The notes: generated by a model not told the origin, from the letters alone. Shown: positions 1 through 12,062, counted from the first letter of the stretch. The stretch: 64,000 nucleotides of DNA from Timema cristinae (GCA_039000515.1 JBCFYV010000012.1:33842562-33906561), one strand, 5' to 3'. Numbers and translations: made by a program.

Positions 1-137
1 GTAGATTACTGCTTCGAGTAGGCTATTTTACTAACCTACACAAATTTGGGAAAATATCAGATTATAAATATAGATATTTTTTTTAAATACATACCTTAGC
101 ATCAAATAGTATTAAAATACATCGGTGGGCATGCAGA

Positions 138-491
138 TTAAGGTGCGGCATAAGGAAACGCAAGTATTTTTACAGTTTTTATAGAATTGAAATTGTTTGC
201 CAAAATAAATAAAGTATTTCTCCAGTAGCAACATAGAGTTTAGTTTTCTGCACATGCTATCAACAGATCTTGAATATCTGTCAAGGTTGTCCTGGAATTT
301 TGTCAAAAATTTTTCTATTTATTTAAAACATCCTTAATGCCCTTAACAGATATTCAAGATCTGTTGATATTATCATGTGCAGAAAACTAAACTCTATGTT
401 GCTACTGGAGAAATATTTGATTTATTTTTGCTAAAAAAATGTAATGCCATAAAAACTAAAATTACTCGCGCTCCCTTCTGCCGCACCTTAA
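138..491. mobile_element. Foldback MITE, family FB-TTAA, copy 1
   Basis: The element runs from TTAA plus GGTGCGGCA (138-150) to TGCCGCACC plus TTAA (479-491). The two halves are imperfect inverted copies of each other over nearly the whole length, with arms of about 160 bp. Landmarks in the arms are the paired segments around catagagtttagtt / aactaaactctatg and around gatcttgaatatctgt / agatattcaagatc. It has no coding capacity. TTAA on both sides suggests TTAA-targeting transposition as in the piggyBac superfamily; the assignment is inference. Confidence 0.82.
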
Positions 492-1254
492 GTTTATTCG
501 ACAATAAAAAAATATTACACAATTTTAACAAGTATTTAATTATAATCTATAAATAGTGATTCAATTATTTCAAATCACTACAGCTCACGGGCTATAAGGG
601 GTCACACATGATATTTTATATTTTCCAAGTACCAGTGTTAAGGTAAAGTTATTCATGTATGGGGATGAAATATAGTCTAATTAAACATTCATATGAGGTG
701 TACACAATGAAATATTTATCATATGTTAAAAGAAAAATATTTTTAAATGTATGAGCAAGTCTAAAAGTTGTAAAACTACTTAATTTTTAATCATATTTAA
801 ATATTGTTATTTTTATACTCCAATTGTTTGATGTTATCTAATTTTGTATTATATCGTTTCATTTTTTAGATTTTTTTAAAACCTAACTGTACTCGTTATT
901 TTATTAATATATCCGAATCGATATGATTGAAAATATATATTTGAAATGTCTATTTTATGAAATTTCTTGATTTGACTGTACCGATTGTTGAGACAACACC
1001 GACTAGCAGAACATAATATGCCAGGCTGTGACAGATGGTAAGATAATCCCAACTAATGACACTTCCAGCTAAAGTGGACACCAGCTTCCTTAGATGTTGC
1101 TGGAATAGGCTGTGACATTGTTACTTGCTATTGCTATCATTTCCAAGATGACCGCTCTCCACCATCCCCTCACCTATGCTAAATTACCTGCCAAGATGTA
1201 ATGGATTCAAAAAATCTTAGTACTGTAATTCTTATTGTCGAATGACCTTAAACG
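492..1254. other. AT-rich intergenic or intronic sequence
   Basis: No open reading frame, repeat or RNA feature could be supported here. Confidence 0.5.
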
Positions 1255-1500
1255 TTGGGCTCTTATGGTCTCACGGTGTCTGGAAGGACAGGGTTCGAAT
1301 TACACAGCCGGATATGCAGAGGGTGGTGTTTTCTTTTTATATTTGCTACATTCCCTTCACTCAAATGCGGCTACATTTCCTTTAAGTTAAATCTTTTTTC
1401 CTCCCTTACTAGCAAGATTAAAATATGTAGTCTGGATAAGCTGCAAAAACATGCTTGTACACTCTGTGGGCCGCAACACTTCCTGAGCTTGTGAATCTGG
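1255..1500 (+). mobile_element. Very degenerate SINE2-like copy
   Basis: A box-B-like gggttcgaat near 1290 is followed by the typical SINE2 spacing of a ctacattcccttc / ctacatttcctt body and a decayed tail ending in ctggataagctg. The A box region is poor. A 79-codon reading frame across it is a by-product. Old and uncertain. Confidence 0.4.
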
Positions 1501-1826
1501 CCCTTTTGACTAATTTGGGTTTGAGACCACTGGCCTAAAGCGTTAAGATGCGTAGGCCTACAGAAAGAGAGCCGGTTTTCTGTATTCTGATTACCAGCGC
1601 TTATCGGCGCCGATCTGCGTCAACAATGAGAGTGTTTATAGATGAGACCGGTCATAGTGCAAACAGGTTCAAACTTGTCAGCGCTGCTACACGGCACCGA
1701 CAAATTTACCGGGATAATCATTTCATTCTTTTTTAGTTGTCGGGCCTGAGAGTTGATCTGTTCTTCATACGAAATGGTAGATTTTGAAAGCTTAATTACG
1801 TGTATGTTACCCAGACGCACTATGTA

Positions 1827-1941
1827 TGGTGTATATATACTGTATCTATGTGTATACTGTACGTATAAATACTGTGTATATATACTGTATATATTTGTAT
1901 ACTGTACGTATATATACTGTGTATATATTCTGTATATATTT
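1827..1941 (+). repeat. TA-rich minisatellite, about 45-bp unit, 2-3 copies
   Basis: The motif gtatactgtacgtata alternates with tatatactgtatat; the block repeats about two and a half times. Simple tandem duplication of an AT-rich alternating sequence. Confidence 0.7.
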
Positions 1942-2225
1942 GATAAAATTAATTCCCATGTAATTTAAAATTCGTGAAAATAAACTCTCCCCCCGCCAAC
2001 CCTTCCGTATTCTACCACTTAGTCCTAATATTCGCTAGTGAAATGAATGTTGGGAAAATATCTTTACTTTTTTAAGCTAAATTGTCTGTTTTTTCTGTAG
2101 GCTGCCTCTGTTCCTCTGTTTGATTATACTCAACAAACACTTCATTTGGATGTGGCTCAAAGCCTTCTCTATATAAATGTAATTTAGTGTATTGGAAAAC
2201 TCTTTATTTGTCTTATTTCAGGTCA

Positions 2226-2605
2226 TTAATGTGGGGTGCTAGTGAGCGTGAGTTTAGGGCAGTATTTTTGAAGTTTTAATAGCATAAAAAAAAAATTGGC
2301 TAAAATAAATAAAATATTTATTTTATAGATACATAGAGTTTAGTTTTATACACATATTAATCTCAACAGCTGTTTTTTGAATATCAGTTATGGGTATCCT
2401 GGAATGTTGTGACATTTTCTCTTTATTTAAAAAATGCCACTATGCTCATGACAGATATTCAAGAACTTTTGAGATTAGCATGTGCAAAAAACTAAACTAT
2501 GTTTCTATGGAAGAAATGTTTTACTTATTTTGGCCAAAAAAGTTTATGCTATAAAAACTGCAAAATTAATGCACTAAACTCGAGCTCAATAGCACCCCAC
2601 CTTAA
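2226..2605. mobile_element. Foldback MITE, family FB-TTAA, diverged copy 2
   Basis: TTAA at 2226-2229 and at 2602-2605 flank an imperfect palindrome whose ends read GTGGGGTGCTA and TAGCACCCCAC. The interior keeps the family landmarks catagagtttagtt, a ttgaatatcagt segment and the inverse gatattcaagaac. The outer end sequence differs from copy 1, so it is a subfamily. Confidence 0.78.
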
Positions 2606-2819
2606 ATAAATTAAATAAATGTAATAAATTGTGACCATTGAAGTGGGCTACAATATTGTTAACTAATGTTAAGGTTTTCTTGTATGGTATAGACAAGATA
2701 TGTTAATTACTTCAATATTATAATCAAAGCTTTCACGAATACAACCCTTCCTCCTGGGATTTATATATTTAAATGTTGTGTAGGAAAATATTCCGATAAA
2801 TTGAAATTATTCATCTCTC

Positions 2820-3180
2820 TCGTAAAATATTTGCGCCATCCAAGTATCCTAGGTTCCCACGCTAGCGACACCTCGAGAAGACGTGGAGATCTCGGTCGAC
2901 TGACGATGAGGCCACGGTACATTGCCTCTCCTTCCGGCCGTCGCCGCTTCCTAGGTTTGACCGCCCCAAGGACTCTTGCGCAGCTCCACCGCGCATGGCT
3001 ACTCTCTGTGGACTTGGCCATGTGTATCGGCCCCGCACGCCGCCTTGACGGACTTTTATGAATGAAATGGCCGGCTGCGTTGTGTTATTATGAGGGATGC
3101 GCTTCACGGGCCTGCCTGAGAAACGGTTGTATTCCGTCTCACGCTTCACGGCTGCGTTTTAAACAAGGAGGCAGGTTTAC
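2820..3180. other. GC-rich island of unknown nature
   Basis: This stretch is clearly more GC-rich than its surroundings and open on both strands for about 86-95 codons (2801-3061 +, 2761-3021 - and 2862-3149 -). I recognise no protein family in any frame. It could be a CpG-rich promoter or first exon, or an old repeat with higher GC; simultaneous openness of overlapping frames favours base composition over coding. Confidence 0.3.
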
Positions 3181-3279
3181 TGAGTTTTTGTTTAGTCTTG
3201 TTATCATCGTCATTAATGTTCTATTGTGCGCCACGCCTACTACGCGTCCGGGCTATCCACATATCTACACTAATAGTGA

Positions 3280-3486
3280 CCGAATAGACTGTTGATGATG
3301 GGGAAATCAGGGTTTGAATCCCGGTCGGCTGTACTAAGCGTTGTTTTTCCTCAATGGTATTACACTCATCCTCCATGCAAATGCAGGTACACTTCCTCTA
3401 CATTAAACCTTCCTCAGCCCTAGCACATTATCGACATTAGTGCATATCCTGGATAACCTGAACGGGTAGTAAGACGTGCTAAATAA
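3280..3486 (+). mobile_element. SINE2 copy, 5' truncated
   Basis: Begins inside the tRNA-like head, has the B-box-like gggtttgaatcccgg, the SINE2 body with tacacttcctctac, and the shared tail ataacctgaacgggtag followed by taagacgtgctaaataaa. Directly followed by an opposite-strand copy. Confidence 0.78.
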
Positions 3487-3690
3487 AAAAAATAATGGCG
3501 TAGGGATGAGAGAGGTGAAATTTAGACGAAATTGACCCTAATTTACGCAGAGGAAGTGCGTTAAGCCGTCTAGGGAAAAAATAGCCCTCAGTACATCCAG
3601 ATGGGATTCGAACCCCGATATCCCGGTCCCCGGCAAACCAGGTTAAATGAGCTGAATATTTATACCGCGTGTCCATCTATCGATGCGGTT
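3487..3690 (-). mobile_element. SINE2 copy, inverted, lacking the tail
   Basis: Read on the minus strand this shows the tRNA-like head near 3640-3680, the B box as the complement of ggattcgaaccccga, then the body with the complement of acgcagaggaagtg. It abuts the preceding + copy tail to tail. Confidence 0.68.
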
Positions 3691-4361
3691 CAATTGCCAT
3701 ATTAATTTCCATAGTTGTACGTTTGTATGACCTGAGCGTTGATTATTTACTTTATCAGCTCATGAATCTTATTTTTTTAAGTATATTTATTTATTATGCT
3801 ATATTTGTCGAAGTTGCGGCTAGTTTGCCTTCTCTTAGACTTAACCAAAACAATGTAACAACTAAACAATATCAATATTATTAGATTAGCAGTTTTATTT
3901 GTATATGTTTTACATGCATGAAGCATTAAACTTGCTTAGTTTTTTTTAAGTAGCCAGCCTAGTCAAATCATGACTTTATTAATATTCGATATTGCACTAA
4001 TTCACTACATATGTCAAATATATGCTGCGTTATCCTGTGTCCATAAGAAATGTAATGTTGGCTCTCTGGTTAGAAATGACACCCAAAACAAAACTTAGTA
4101 TAATACCATTCTACCAATAGTGCATCCACCTTGGTGGCGGGCCAGGTCTTGTCTGCTGTATTTCAATGATTCACTTTTAATTTCGCTAATAAAAACTAGA
4201 TAATTTCAAATTTACTTCGCAGAATGTTGGTATGAGAATCGTATTAAATTTTGTTTGCGCAAACCTTCCCTGCCCCCTTTATAGACACAGTCCTACAGGT
4301 GTCCATGCATAAACTGTGCTATTTACTAGTAATCTCAAATAAAGTTTATTTAAAATTTAAC
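3691..4361. other. No recognised feature
   Basis: AT-rich sequence with no supported gene or repeat. Confidence 0.45.
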
Positions 4362-5059
4362 TCAAGTTGGGATGGAAGGGGACGCGAGAAAAAAGGCAGT
4401 TTTTATGCATTTAGTATGGCAAAAAAAAAAAATCGGCCCAAATAAGTAAAATATACCTCCATAATTTTCTTCACACGGTGACCTCAAACATTTTTCAATA
4501 TCTGTCACGAGTGTCCTGTAAATTTAATAACTTATTTTTCTCTTCATTTAAAAAGTTTCTCGTCTAACGCCGCTATGCTCATGATGACTATTCAGGAAAT
4601 GTTGATATCAACATGTGAAGGAAATTAAACTCTATTTTTGTACTGGGGCAGTATTTGATTTATTTTAGTCATTATTATTATTATTTATTATTATATTATT
4701 ATTATTAGCACCGCGTCTTACTACCCTTTCGGGTTATACGCATTAACGCTAATGTGTAATGGTAGGGTGATTGTGAGATGAAATGGAGGATCTACAGTTT
4801 AACGGGGAATCCGAACCACGGTGGAGGCCTTGCATTCCACACATTCACAAGATGTCTTGTCAGAGGTGAAGGAAGGGTTTGGTAATCAGATAAATTTGTG
4901 CCGGGACCGAGGATTGAACCCCGGACTCCAGAACAGTAGTCAGACACATTACCCCTAGACCGCCAGGTCACCTTATTTTAGTAAAAAAAAAAAAAAAGTT
5001 TTATATAAAAACTGAAAAAGCACTGGTCTTTTCTTACGTTCCGTTCCATACCACCTTAA
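4362..5059. mobile_element. Foldback MITE, family FB-TTAA, copy 3, split by a SINE1
   Basis: Left end gttgggatggaaggg with gacgcgagaaaa and right end ttcttacgttccgttcc then ccaccTTAA form the inverted ends. The interior shows gtcctgtaaatttaat, the inverse arms tctatttttgtactgg and a gtatttgatttatttt segment. A SINE1 occupies 4669-4972, so the original element was about 390 bp. Confidence 0.78.
4669..4972 (-). mobile_element. SINE1, near full length, inserted in a foldback MITE
   Basis: On the minus strand the order is a tRNA-Glu-like head (A box tggcggtctaggggta, B box ggttcaatcctcgg), a unique body ending in accctaccattacac, a tail with the gggtagtaagacgcgg motif and a TAA-rich 3' end. A 9-bp duplication ttattttag flanks it (4660-4668 and 4973-4981), which shows target-primed insertion into the foldback element. 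Confidence 0.9.
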
Positions 5060-5731
5060 CTACTGAGAGAAAGGCCGACGCAACCTGGGGCTCATGACGT
5101 TCATTAGCACATAGCAGCTCCTTCTGAGAGGCGACAAAATTGCGTTAAATGTTTGTTATGGTTACCAGTTAGGGCAGAACATTCTGAAACCACCGGCTAT
5201 GGATATCATAGTTTGAATTGTAGAGGGCCTGGTAACACCCAGGTACTTTTCAGTAAAATTTCTCAAAAACTATAGGCGTGTTTTTGCGATTAAATTGGTA
5301 TCGATGCATACGACAAACGCTAACGCTTTTCTTGACCAAAATAAATACTTCGGTTTCAACGCATTATCTCTGAATTGTGTGTCAATTTTAAAACAGCACG
5401 ACTCTTTATGTTAGATTTTAGATAAAAATTATTGACAGAAATAACTGATTCTAAATATATTACAATAATTAAATTCTATTAATGATGTGTAAAACTAGAA
5501 ATAAGAGTGTCACAGGGCCTACTTTAGCATTTAATATTGCTTATACCACTTTTTTTCTATCAATAAATATACTTTTGTGAAATAGTATACATAATATTGT
5601 GAAATTACATGTTATTTATTATTATTAATAATAATAAGTGAAAGGTATAAGCGTTTATTTATGAATAAGAAAGGGAACAATTTGATCTAGGCCTGTATAC
5701 CCGTACAGTCCATTCGCCATAGGAATGTTGG
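5060..5731. other. No recognised feature
   Basis: AT-rich; a TTATTATTA run near 5610-5640 is the only simple repeat. No gene supported. Confidence 0.4.
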
Positions 5732-6311
5732 TAAGGCTGGTTACACACGATGGAACTAAAATGTGTTTGTGTCATAGAATAAATGTGTGTGACGATAGTT
5801 TTGATCATGGAACATGATGGGAAAAAAAACAATAAACAATTTTCTTCTCTCGTACTTTCTGAATAGGTAAAGATGGAGGAAAGTGCTGAGGAAGTAGGTT
5901 GATTGTTTGGAGTGGTTGGTGATACTTCATGAAGAGGAACGCGATAGAAATATCTGGGTTCACCCAATGTTTAAAAGAAAGGGATGGATGAAAACTTTGT
6001 TATGATACTCCTTCAAATTAAAATTGTACATTGCAGATCTCTCCTGCACAAATACTATACTTTTTATACATCTAAATCGGTAATTTGTAGGCCTGAGTGG
6101 TTTGTTTCTCTTTCACTTTGGCGCTACGTGCTGCTAATACGCAACAATAAGCTAGCCAAACTAGCTTCGACAGCCAACTAACCTCAAACTCAACCAACAC
6201 ACTCCGCTGTCCGGCTCGACAGACCAGTAAACAAGATCGTGGCGCATGCGCAATTCAAAATGTTCCATCACACATATACGGCTGATTTGAGTAAACATGT
6301 GTTGTATGTTA

Positions 6312-7508
6312 AGCTGCGTCCAGACTAGCGAGCCATATTTTGCTTCATAAAGTTATGTACTTCGGTAAGTGAGACACTCAATGAACAGGGAAAAATTAGA
6401 ATTGGCTGCCGTGGCATAATTTATCTACACTTTGCGGCAAAGACAAGACAGACGATGGTGGCGAACTCAAATGTACTTAAGGTGAGCGAAATGTATTGAA
6501 AATAGTTTGCTCCACTAACTTAAATTTCAAGAAATTAGGGGTCACTACAAAAACTTATTTCGAATGTCACCAAGTGATTAAGCATCCAATTATTTTGATT
6601 GGGTCAAAAGTGCAAAAACACAAATTCACGTTTAAGAGAATCCATAAGTGTATAGTAAATACTCGCAATAGCATTACGTTTCTTACTAACCGGTGACTAT
6701 TATACCAATCAGCAATACCTATTTAAGGTCTTTAAACAGAGTATATATATAATTAATAAAATAGTTGTTATTAATCTTATGAGGTATAAATGAGGTGGGA
6801 AGCATTTTATATGTAGTCTACCCACATTTGCGTGGAAGGGAGTGGGAAACTATATAGGAAAAACTACCCTTAATGGACCCGACCGGTATTCGAACCCCGA
6901 TCGCTCCGCCTTTATCACGCCCGTCTAACACGAGATTGGCGCATTAGACCACTATGCCATTGAAGAGGGCTAGGACATATTCACCCACAAAATCTATCTA
7001 GTGTACAGTCTAGTCTTTGTCTACCCCTCTTTCCCCAGAGGGAGTTTCAAACTTATTTTAAGTGTGTAGCAAACTTCCTAAGAAATGCCATCGTTGTACA
7101 GTTTACAACACTCAAGTAATCAAGTAATTGTAAATATTGTTTTTAATACACTCTAATTTTTAAAGCTTAAATACATTTTTATTTATTTCCCTCGGCCTAT
7201 TACAAAATGAATTTGCAGTTAATATTTAATATGTCAATTTAAAAGAAAATTCAAAACAAAATTTCAAGGTGTGGTAAAATTTACAACGCTCATTTAATAT
7301 TTCAAGCGCGTGTAACTGAAGGTTAATTAGAAATAAACAATAATTTAAAGTTGTAAGTGGTTCGGCTCGAGGCTCGACTTGTGGCGCCGTCTAGTGACAG
7401 CCTTTGATGTTCGTCGACATACCGACGTTCAGTGGGTTGCTGCAAGCGTTCCGACGAACTAATTTATACAACGTTTACAATGTTCGGCTCGCTAGTCTGG
7501 ACGCAGTC
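6312..7508. mobile_element. Inner DNA transposon with PIF/Harbinger-like ends
   Basis: The left end AGCTGCGTCCAGAC with TAGCGAGCC is mirrored by GGCTCGCTA with GTCTGGACGCAGTC on the right. TTA at 6309-6311 and 7509-7511 flank it as a 3-bp target duplication. It contains a 66-codon + frame (6496-6696) that I do not recognise, and an old SINE2. It has inserted into the outer element. Confidence 0.72.
6785..6968 (-). mobile_element. SINE2 copy without clear tail
   Basis: Minus-strand tRNA-like head (complement of gcgcattagaccactatg), B box as complement of tattcgaaccccga, and SINE2 body (complement of acccacatttgcgtgg). The 3' tail is missing or decayed. It lies inside the inner DNA element. 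Confidence 0.72.
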
Positions 7509-7670
7509 TTATCGTGTTATTGTTTTGTTTGATCATGTTCCATGCAGTGTGCATGCACCCGTTCCATTTGGAAACACGAAATCAAAAGAGTTCCACACAT
7601 GACACAAATATATGTGTTGTTCCATCGTGTGTTAACACATAATGTCCGATCCAGTGTGCATCCAGCCTAA

Positions 7671-8331
7671 CAGCTAGTATAATATGTAAAAATAGTTTGA
7701 AGAAAAACATAATTAAAAACTAATTGTTTGTTATGAAAGTTTTGACTGCTAAAGTGACAACTCAATACATGGTCTTGCAGATCACATGGTTTGGCGAATA
7801 GATACATGGTAATCTTTGCTAGCTTTCACTTACCTAACGTAGATGGGGTACACACTATACATACTTCATGGTTGCAGGCCTATTATAAAAACATAAGTTT
7901 AAGTGTGTGTGTGTATACCTAAAGTAAATATTAGGTTTAGTAAGTAAATACAAATTCAGTTAAAAATACAATTAAATAGGGCATCCATCGATTTACAGTA
8001 TGTTTAGGATTACATAAATTAAACTACCAGTTGTATCAAATATATTCTAATCACCATCTTTGTTTCGAAACAAAATTGAAAACGCTCAATACCGATTTTA
8101 TAAAACCAATTCAATCGTGAAAACTCGTCTCTTGTAATTCCTTGTTTCCGCTTACCACCCATCTCCCAGGTCATGACTCTTGCATTTCAAAGTCTTTACA
8201 TTGAAAAATATTTTATTTAGATTAGGCCATAACTGTAATTAACAAATATAATAGCTTGGCTATTTAATCCACTATTGTATTTCAGTTTAATTACCTCTAC
8301 TCACATGTAAACGGCTCATGTTAGGGGTCGT
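7671..8331. other. No recognised feature
   Basis: AT-rich sequence with no supported gene or repeat. Confidence 0.4.
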
Positions 8332-11280
8332 CCATAAACCGCATAACGCCATTTTTTTTATGACACTCCCAGGTTGACGTAAATCTCTTACTGAAGATTT
8401 TACTACCCTAAGCTCCTGTGTAAATTCCGTCCCTTGGATTAAACTGATTTATTTTTAATAATTCAATTTCATTTTAACGATACTCGTAGGTAGTAAATAT
8501 TCCGAAATTTATCAAGCTTATTTTCCCGTATTTTTTGTCACATGCAAACAAAGTGGAAGTAAGATACCAAACATTGGGGAGGGGGGGGGGGTCGATCAAA
8601 TTAGCTTGGAGGGATAATTAGTAATAATCTATAAAGTTATATTAAAAATTCAAAATATATTGAAGGCAACAGTGGAAAAATAAAAGTTATTTGCTGATAA
8701 AATGTCGGTATAGTTATTGAGAAATATTGATGTTTGATTTTGTCAAAATATTTCAATTTTATTTTAACGGAATTGCCTAAGTTTATTTGACAAATTCATT
8801 GAATAATTTTTATTAACAAGACCAATAAATGTTGAAATTCAACGAAATAATTTTTGCTATATTAATACATTTGCTATAATTTATTTTGAATGGATTGTCC
8901 CTCTTGGGGGAACATATTCAGTAATATTAATAAAGAAGATAGTCATTTTAACAATTTAGATTTATTTAGTAAAAACAAATTAAGAAAAGTACAAGTTTTA
9001 CATGAATATAGGAATATTGATGAGAATTACATTCTTCCAAAAACAAATTGACTTGAGAGATTACTTGTACTGTCGTCAGGCCACATGTAGAAGCATGCAG
9101 TATCAATTCAAACTTGCCACAGTGACAAGAGTTTTATGAACAATTAGTTAAAGAATAGCAAAGAGTAAATTCAGAAGATATCATTTATACAGTCTCACTT
9201 GGTAGCGTTAAGTATTTAAAGAGATCCATAAAACATGTTGGATACTCAGCTGATATATCCAGCTAATTGATGGCTAAGAAACAGGCGTCATTAAATTACT
9301 ACAGCTGGTCATTTTCCCATACGGTACTGCCAGAGCATTCAATAGTACATCGGCACCTATCCAGATCAATACTAACTTAGAGGCCTAGTCATGGGCAAAA
9401 ATAAAATAGATTTATTTTGCGCGGACCCCACTATGACACTAGTGTAATTTCCCTAGGTTGAGTACCCTCGCTAATACTCTACTAGAAGAGTGATTACAAC
9501 ACCAAGACTCTCTTACATATGACTGAGTTGCATAAGGCAAAAGAAAATAGGACATCCTGGTGCTAACCATCAACAACAAAACTAATGTTCATGACGTTTA
9601 GGACGTCATGATTAATTTAGAGGTTGTATTGGACTTGTGACTTAGCCTAAGTCACGAATCTAACAAAGCCAGAGGCTTTAGCGTTAGAACAATGTCAAAG
9701 GACACATAAACAAAACAAGGAAGAAAACTTCCATGTTGAAGCTAATTACGTAACAGTTAAACTGAAAAGATTCTAATTGACATTTTCCTAAACCTTGGCT
9801 TCTCGCCAAATAATAAAATATAAATTTCCTTTAAAACATAAAAATTAGAAATTCTCTTAAACTATACAAGAGCCCAAGTCCTACAGACTTGGTTACGACG
9901 GCTGGATACTAATACCACAGTAACGTCCATGTTTCCGGCGAGTTGGGTCGGGTGATCCATCATCCTATCGACACAGCTAAGGTGGTGAATCCGACGTCAC
10001 GGACTCCATGTTCCCTCGTGTTGCTGACGGGCGGAGTTCCCTTGTTGATTCTCTGCGTAGTTGAACCGCTCTGTACGTTTCTGTCCGTTTCTGTGTTTTT
10101 GATACCGCTGGTGGACCTATATATATTGTGGAAGCAGGTTGGACATGACAAAGAAGGAAGGGGGGATAAATTACGAAAAACAGGCAAAAACAAAGAAGGA
10201 TAAAGGTGTGAAGAAAAGAAAACAATTGAATCAAGTCACGAGTTCTTCGAATTACCACCAGCGTCGCTATGTGCGCAGCCGGCCTCTGAGTCGATCCCCG
10301 ACTTCAGTTCTTCTCTCCGGTTGAACCAGCCGTGGCACACGTGGGTCGGCCATGATTGACAATCTTGTAGTTTTTTAAAGGCGAAATTGATATCTGCAGA
10401 CATCTTGCCGGGGTGAGTTAGTACACAAATATCATATATCAAAATGTATCTGTATTAATTTAGTTATTTAATATCCACTATTATTTTATGAGAAGTAGTA
10501 ATATAAATGTATATTTTATTATTATTCTAGTAGACCACATGGCAGGCGTAGACAAGTCTATCAGGCATCATCCAACAGGAAAAGCGAAGCGTTTTAAGTA
10601 TATTATTCATAAATACACTAATTTAAATCCTCTTCTTAGATATTTAGTACAACAATAGTCCAAAAACAATATTTGTTTGACCAACCACGTGGTTGAATGT
10701 AGGACGAAACATAACTTTTCAGATCAGAAGATATAACCTTAGAGGCAGTTTATATTAAATATGTTCTCTTGTAGCTGTTCAATCCATTTAATTGACACGC
10801 TACAATTTTACTATCTTTATTTAAGAGAGCTTTAGGGGGGGGGTGCAATTTAGATAGCACCCCTATAATGAAGGAGCTTATAGTGATAAAACGGAATTTA
10901 CATTAAGTATTCAAACATGGCGGAATTTACCAAAACGACCCCCCCCCCCCCCTCTTTTCACCCATGTAATACCAAGTAGACATTTAGCCTGACCCCTATC
11001 CCCGCTCCCCTTTTCCAACATGTATTGGTGTTAAATAACTTTTTTCATCAATAGTGAATGTCATTATTCCATTAGATAGATTTTATGGCAATAAAAGAGG
11101 AACTCAGATGTAATACTACTCAGAATACATTTTAAATTCTGAATATAATTAATTTCTTACTGTTACATAACACTGTGATATTGTACCCAATCTCCCCCCA
11201 TGTAACACCATGTATACATTAGAACTCCTCCCCTCTTACACCCCAACAACAGCTATACGTTGTTTATGTATGACCCTTTA
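8332..11280. mobile_element. Possible old DNA element with diverged inverted ends
   Basis: The left end TAGGGGTCGTCCATAAAC and the right end, read inverted, TAAAGGGTCATACATAAAC are similar over about 18 bases. Such ends resemble a common invertebrate transposon end. The interior contains G and C homopolymers at 8581-8591 and 10939-10952, two close palindromes (9589-9611, 9637-9655), and no recognisable transposase. The pairing could be coincidence or two separate fragments. Confidence 0.3.
9930..10340. other. Higher-GC stretch with overlapping small reading frames
   Basis: Frames of 61-93 codons are open on both strands but none resembles a known family. Openness on both strands suggests composition, not coding. 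It might be part of an unclassified repeat. Confidence 0.25.
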
Positions 11281-11879
11281 CTGCACCTGGGTACTCACAG
11301 CTCAATGCAGCGTCTAGCGTGTTCTTCTGTTCTGTTTTTGTGTGCAAAACTGTAATCTAAACTATTTAAAATTGATTTTTCAATGCTAGTACAGGTATGG
11401 AGGGGAAAGGGGGAAGTTTAAAATGGGTGAAAGTTTCGGAAAACTTTGTAGAATTGATCTTTTCTGGTCAGGATCACCTGTAAAAGTCGGTACAGATCAA
11501 TTTTTCTTTAAGGTTTATCAGTAAATATCCAAGCTACTGTGGACAAACTACAACCGTATTGTATACTATTAAATAAATGGGAGGGAACACCTAAATCTGA
11601 TATTAAGAAAACCAACAAAAGAATGTGCAAGTGTTGTACAATCTGAGAGTCAAATCTAGATGTGCGGCAGTGGCCACTTCCGGTCACGGCTTGCAGACCT
11701 CAAGGTCAAGGAAGTGGCGGTGACAACAGAGACGCCATTAGCATATCCAGCATCTTCAGGAAATGAGAGATTCGCTACACGTTTCCGGTCCTGACTCGCG
11801 TGTTTTATCTTGATATTGAAACAGAGCAGTCGACGATACTGTAGTCCTACGTCAGGAACAGTACAAATGACGTCTTGGA
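11281..11879. other. No recognised feature
   Basis: A 76-codon minus frame at 11656-11886 is unrecognised. Nothing else supported. Confidence 0.35.
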
Positions 11880-11884
11880 TACTC

Positions 11885-12062
11885 AACTATGCCGGATAAG
11901 TTGGGGCTCGGATCCCTGCCAAATGTACTTAATTTTATATTTCAAAATTGGCTATCTCTCTTCCTCTACGCAAACTCGGATACACTTCCTCTAATATTAT
12001 ACTTTTCTTTTCTCTGCCGTATTAAAGTAAACGTGCGGATGGCCTGGATGTAAGTAATAGCT
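11885..12062 (+). mobile_element. Degenerate SINE2 body
   Basis: The segment has the SINE2 order ctcttcctctacgcaaac, tacacttcctctaa, then a decayed tail ggatggcctggatgta. No head box can be read with confidence. Confidence 0.35.

Larger units (their letters stand above)
5735..7667. mobile_element. Non-autonomous DNA transposon with PIF/Harbinger-like ends (outer element)
   Basis: The ends are inverted: GGCTGGTTACACACG on the left and GTGTGCATCCAGCC on the right, flanked by TAA at 5732-5734 and 7668-7670. A second paired region (gatcatggaacatgat / gatcatgttccatg and cgatgga / tccatcg) supports extended subterminal similarity. TIRs beginning GG with a 3-bp TAA duplication fit PIF/Harbinger. 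No transposase was recognised. Another DNA element sits inside it at 6312-7508. Confidence 0.68.
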
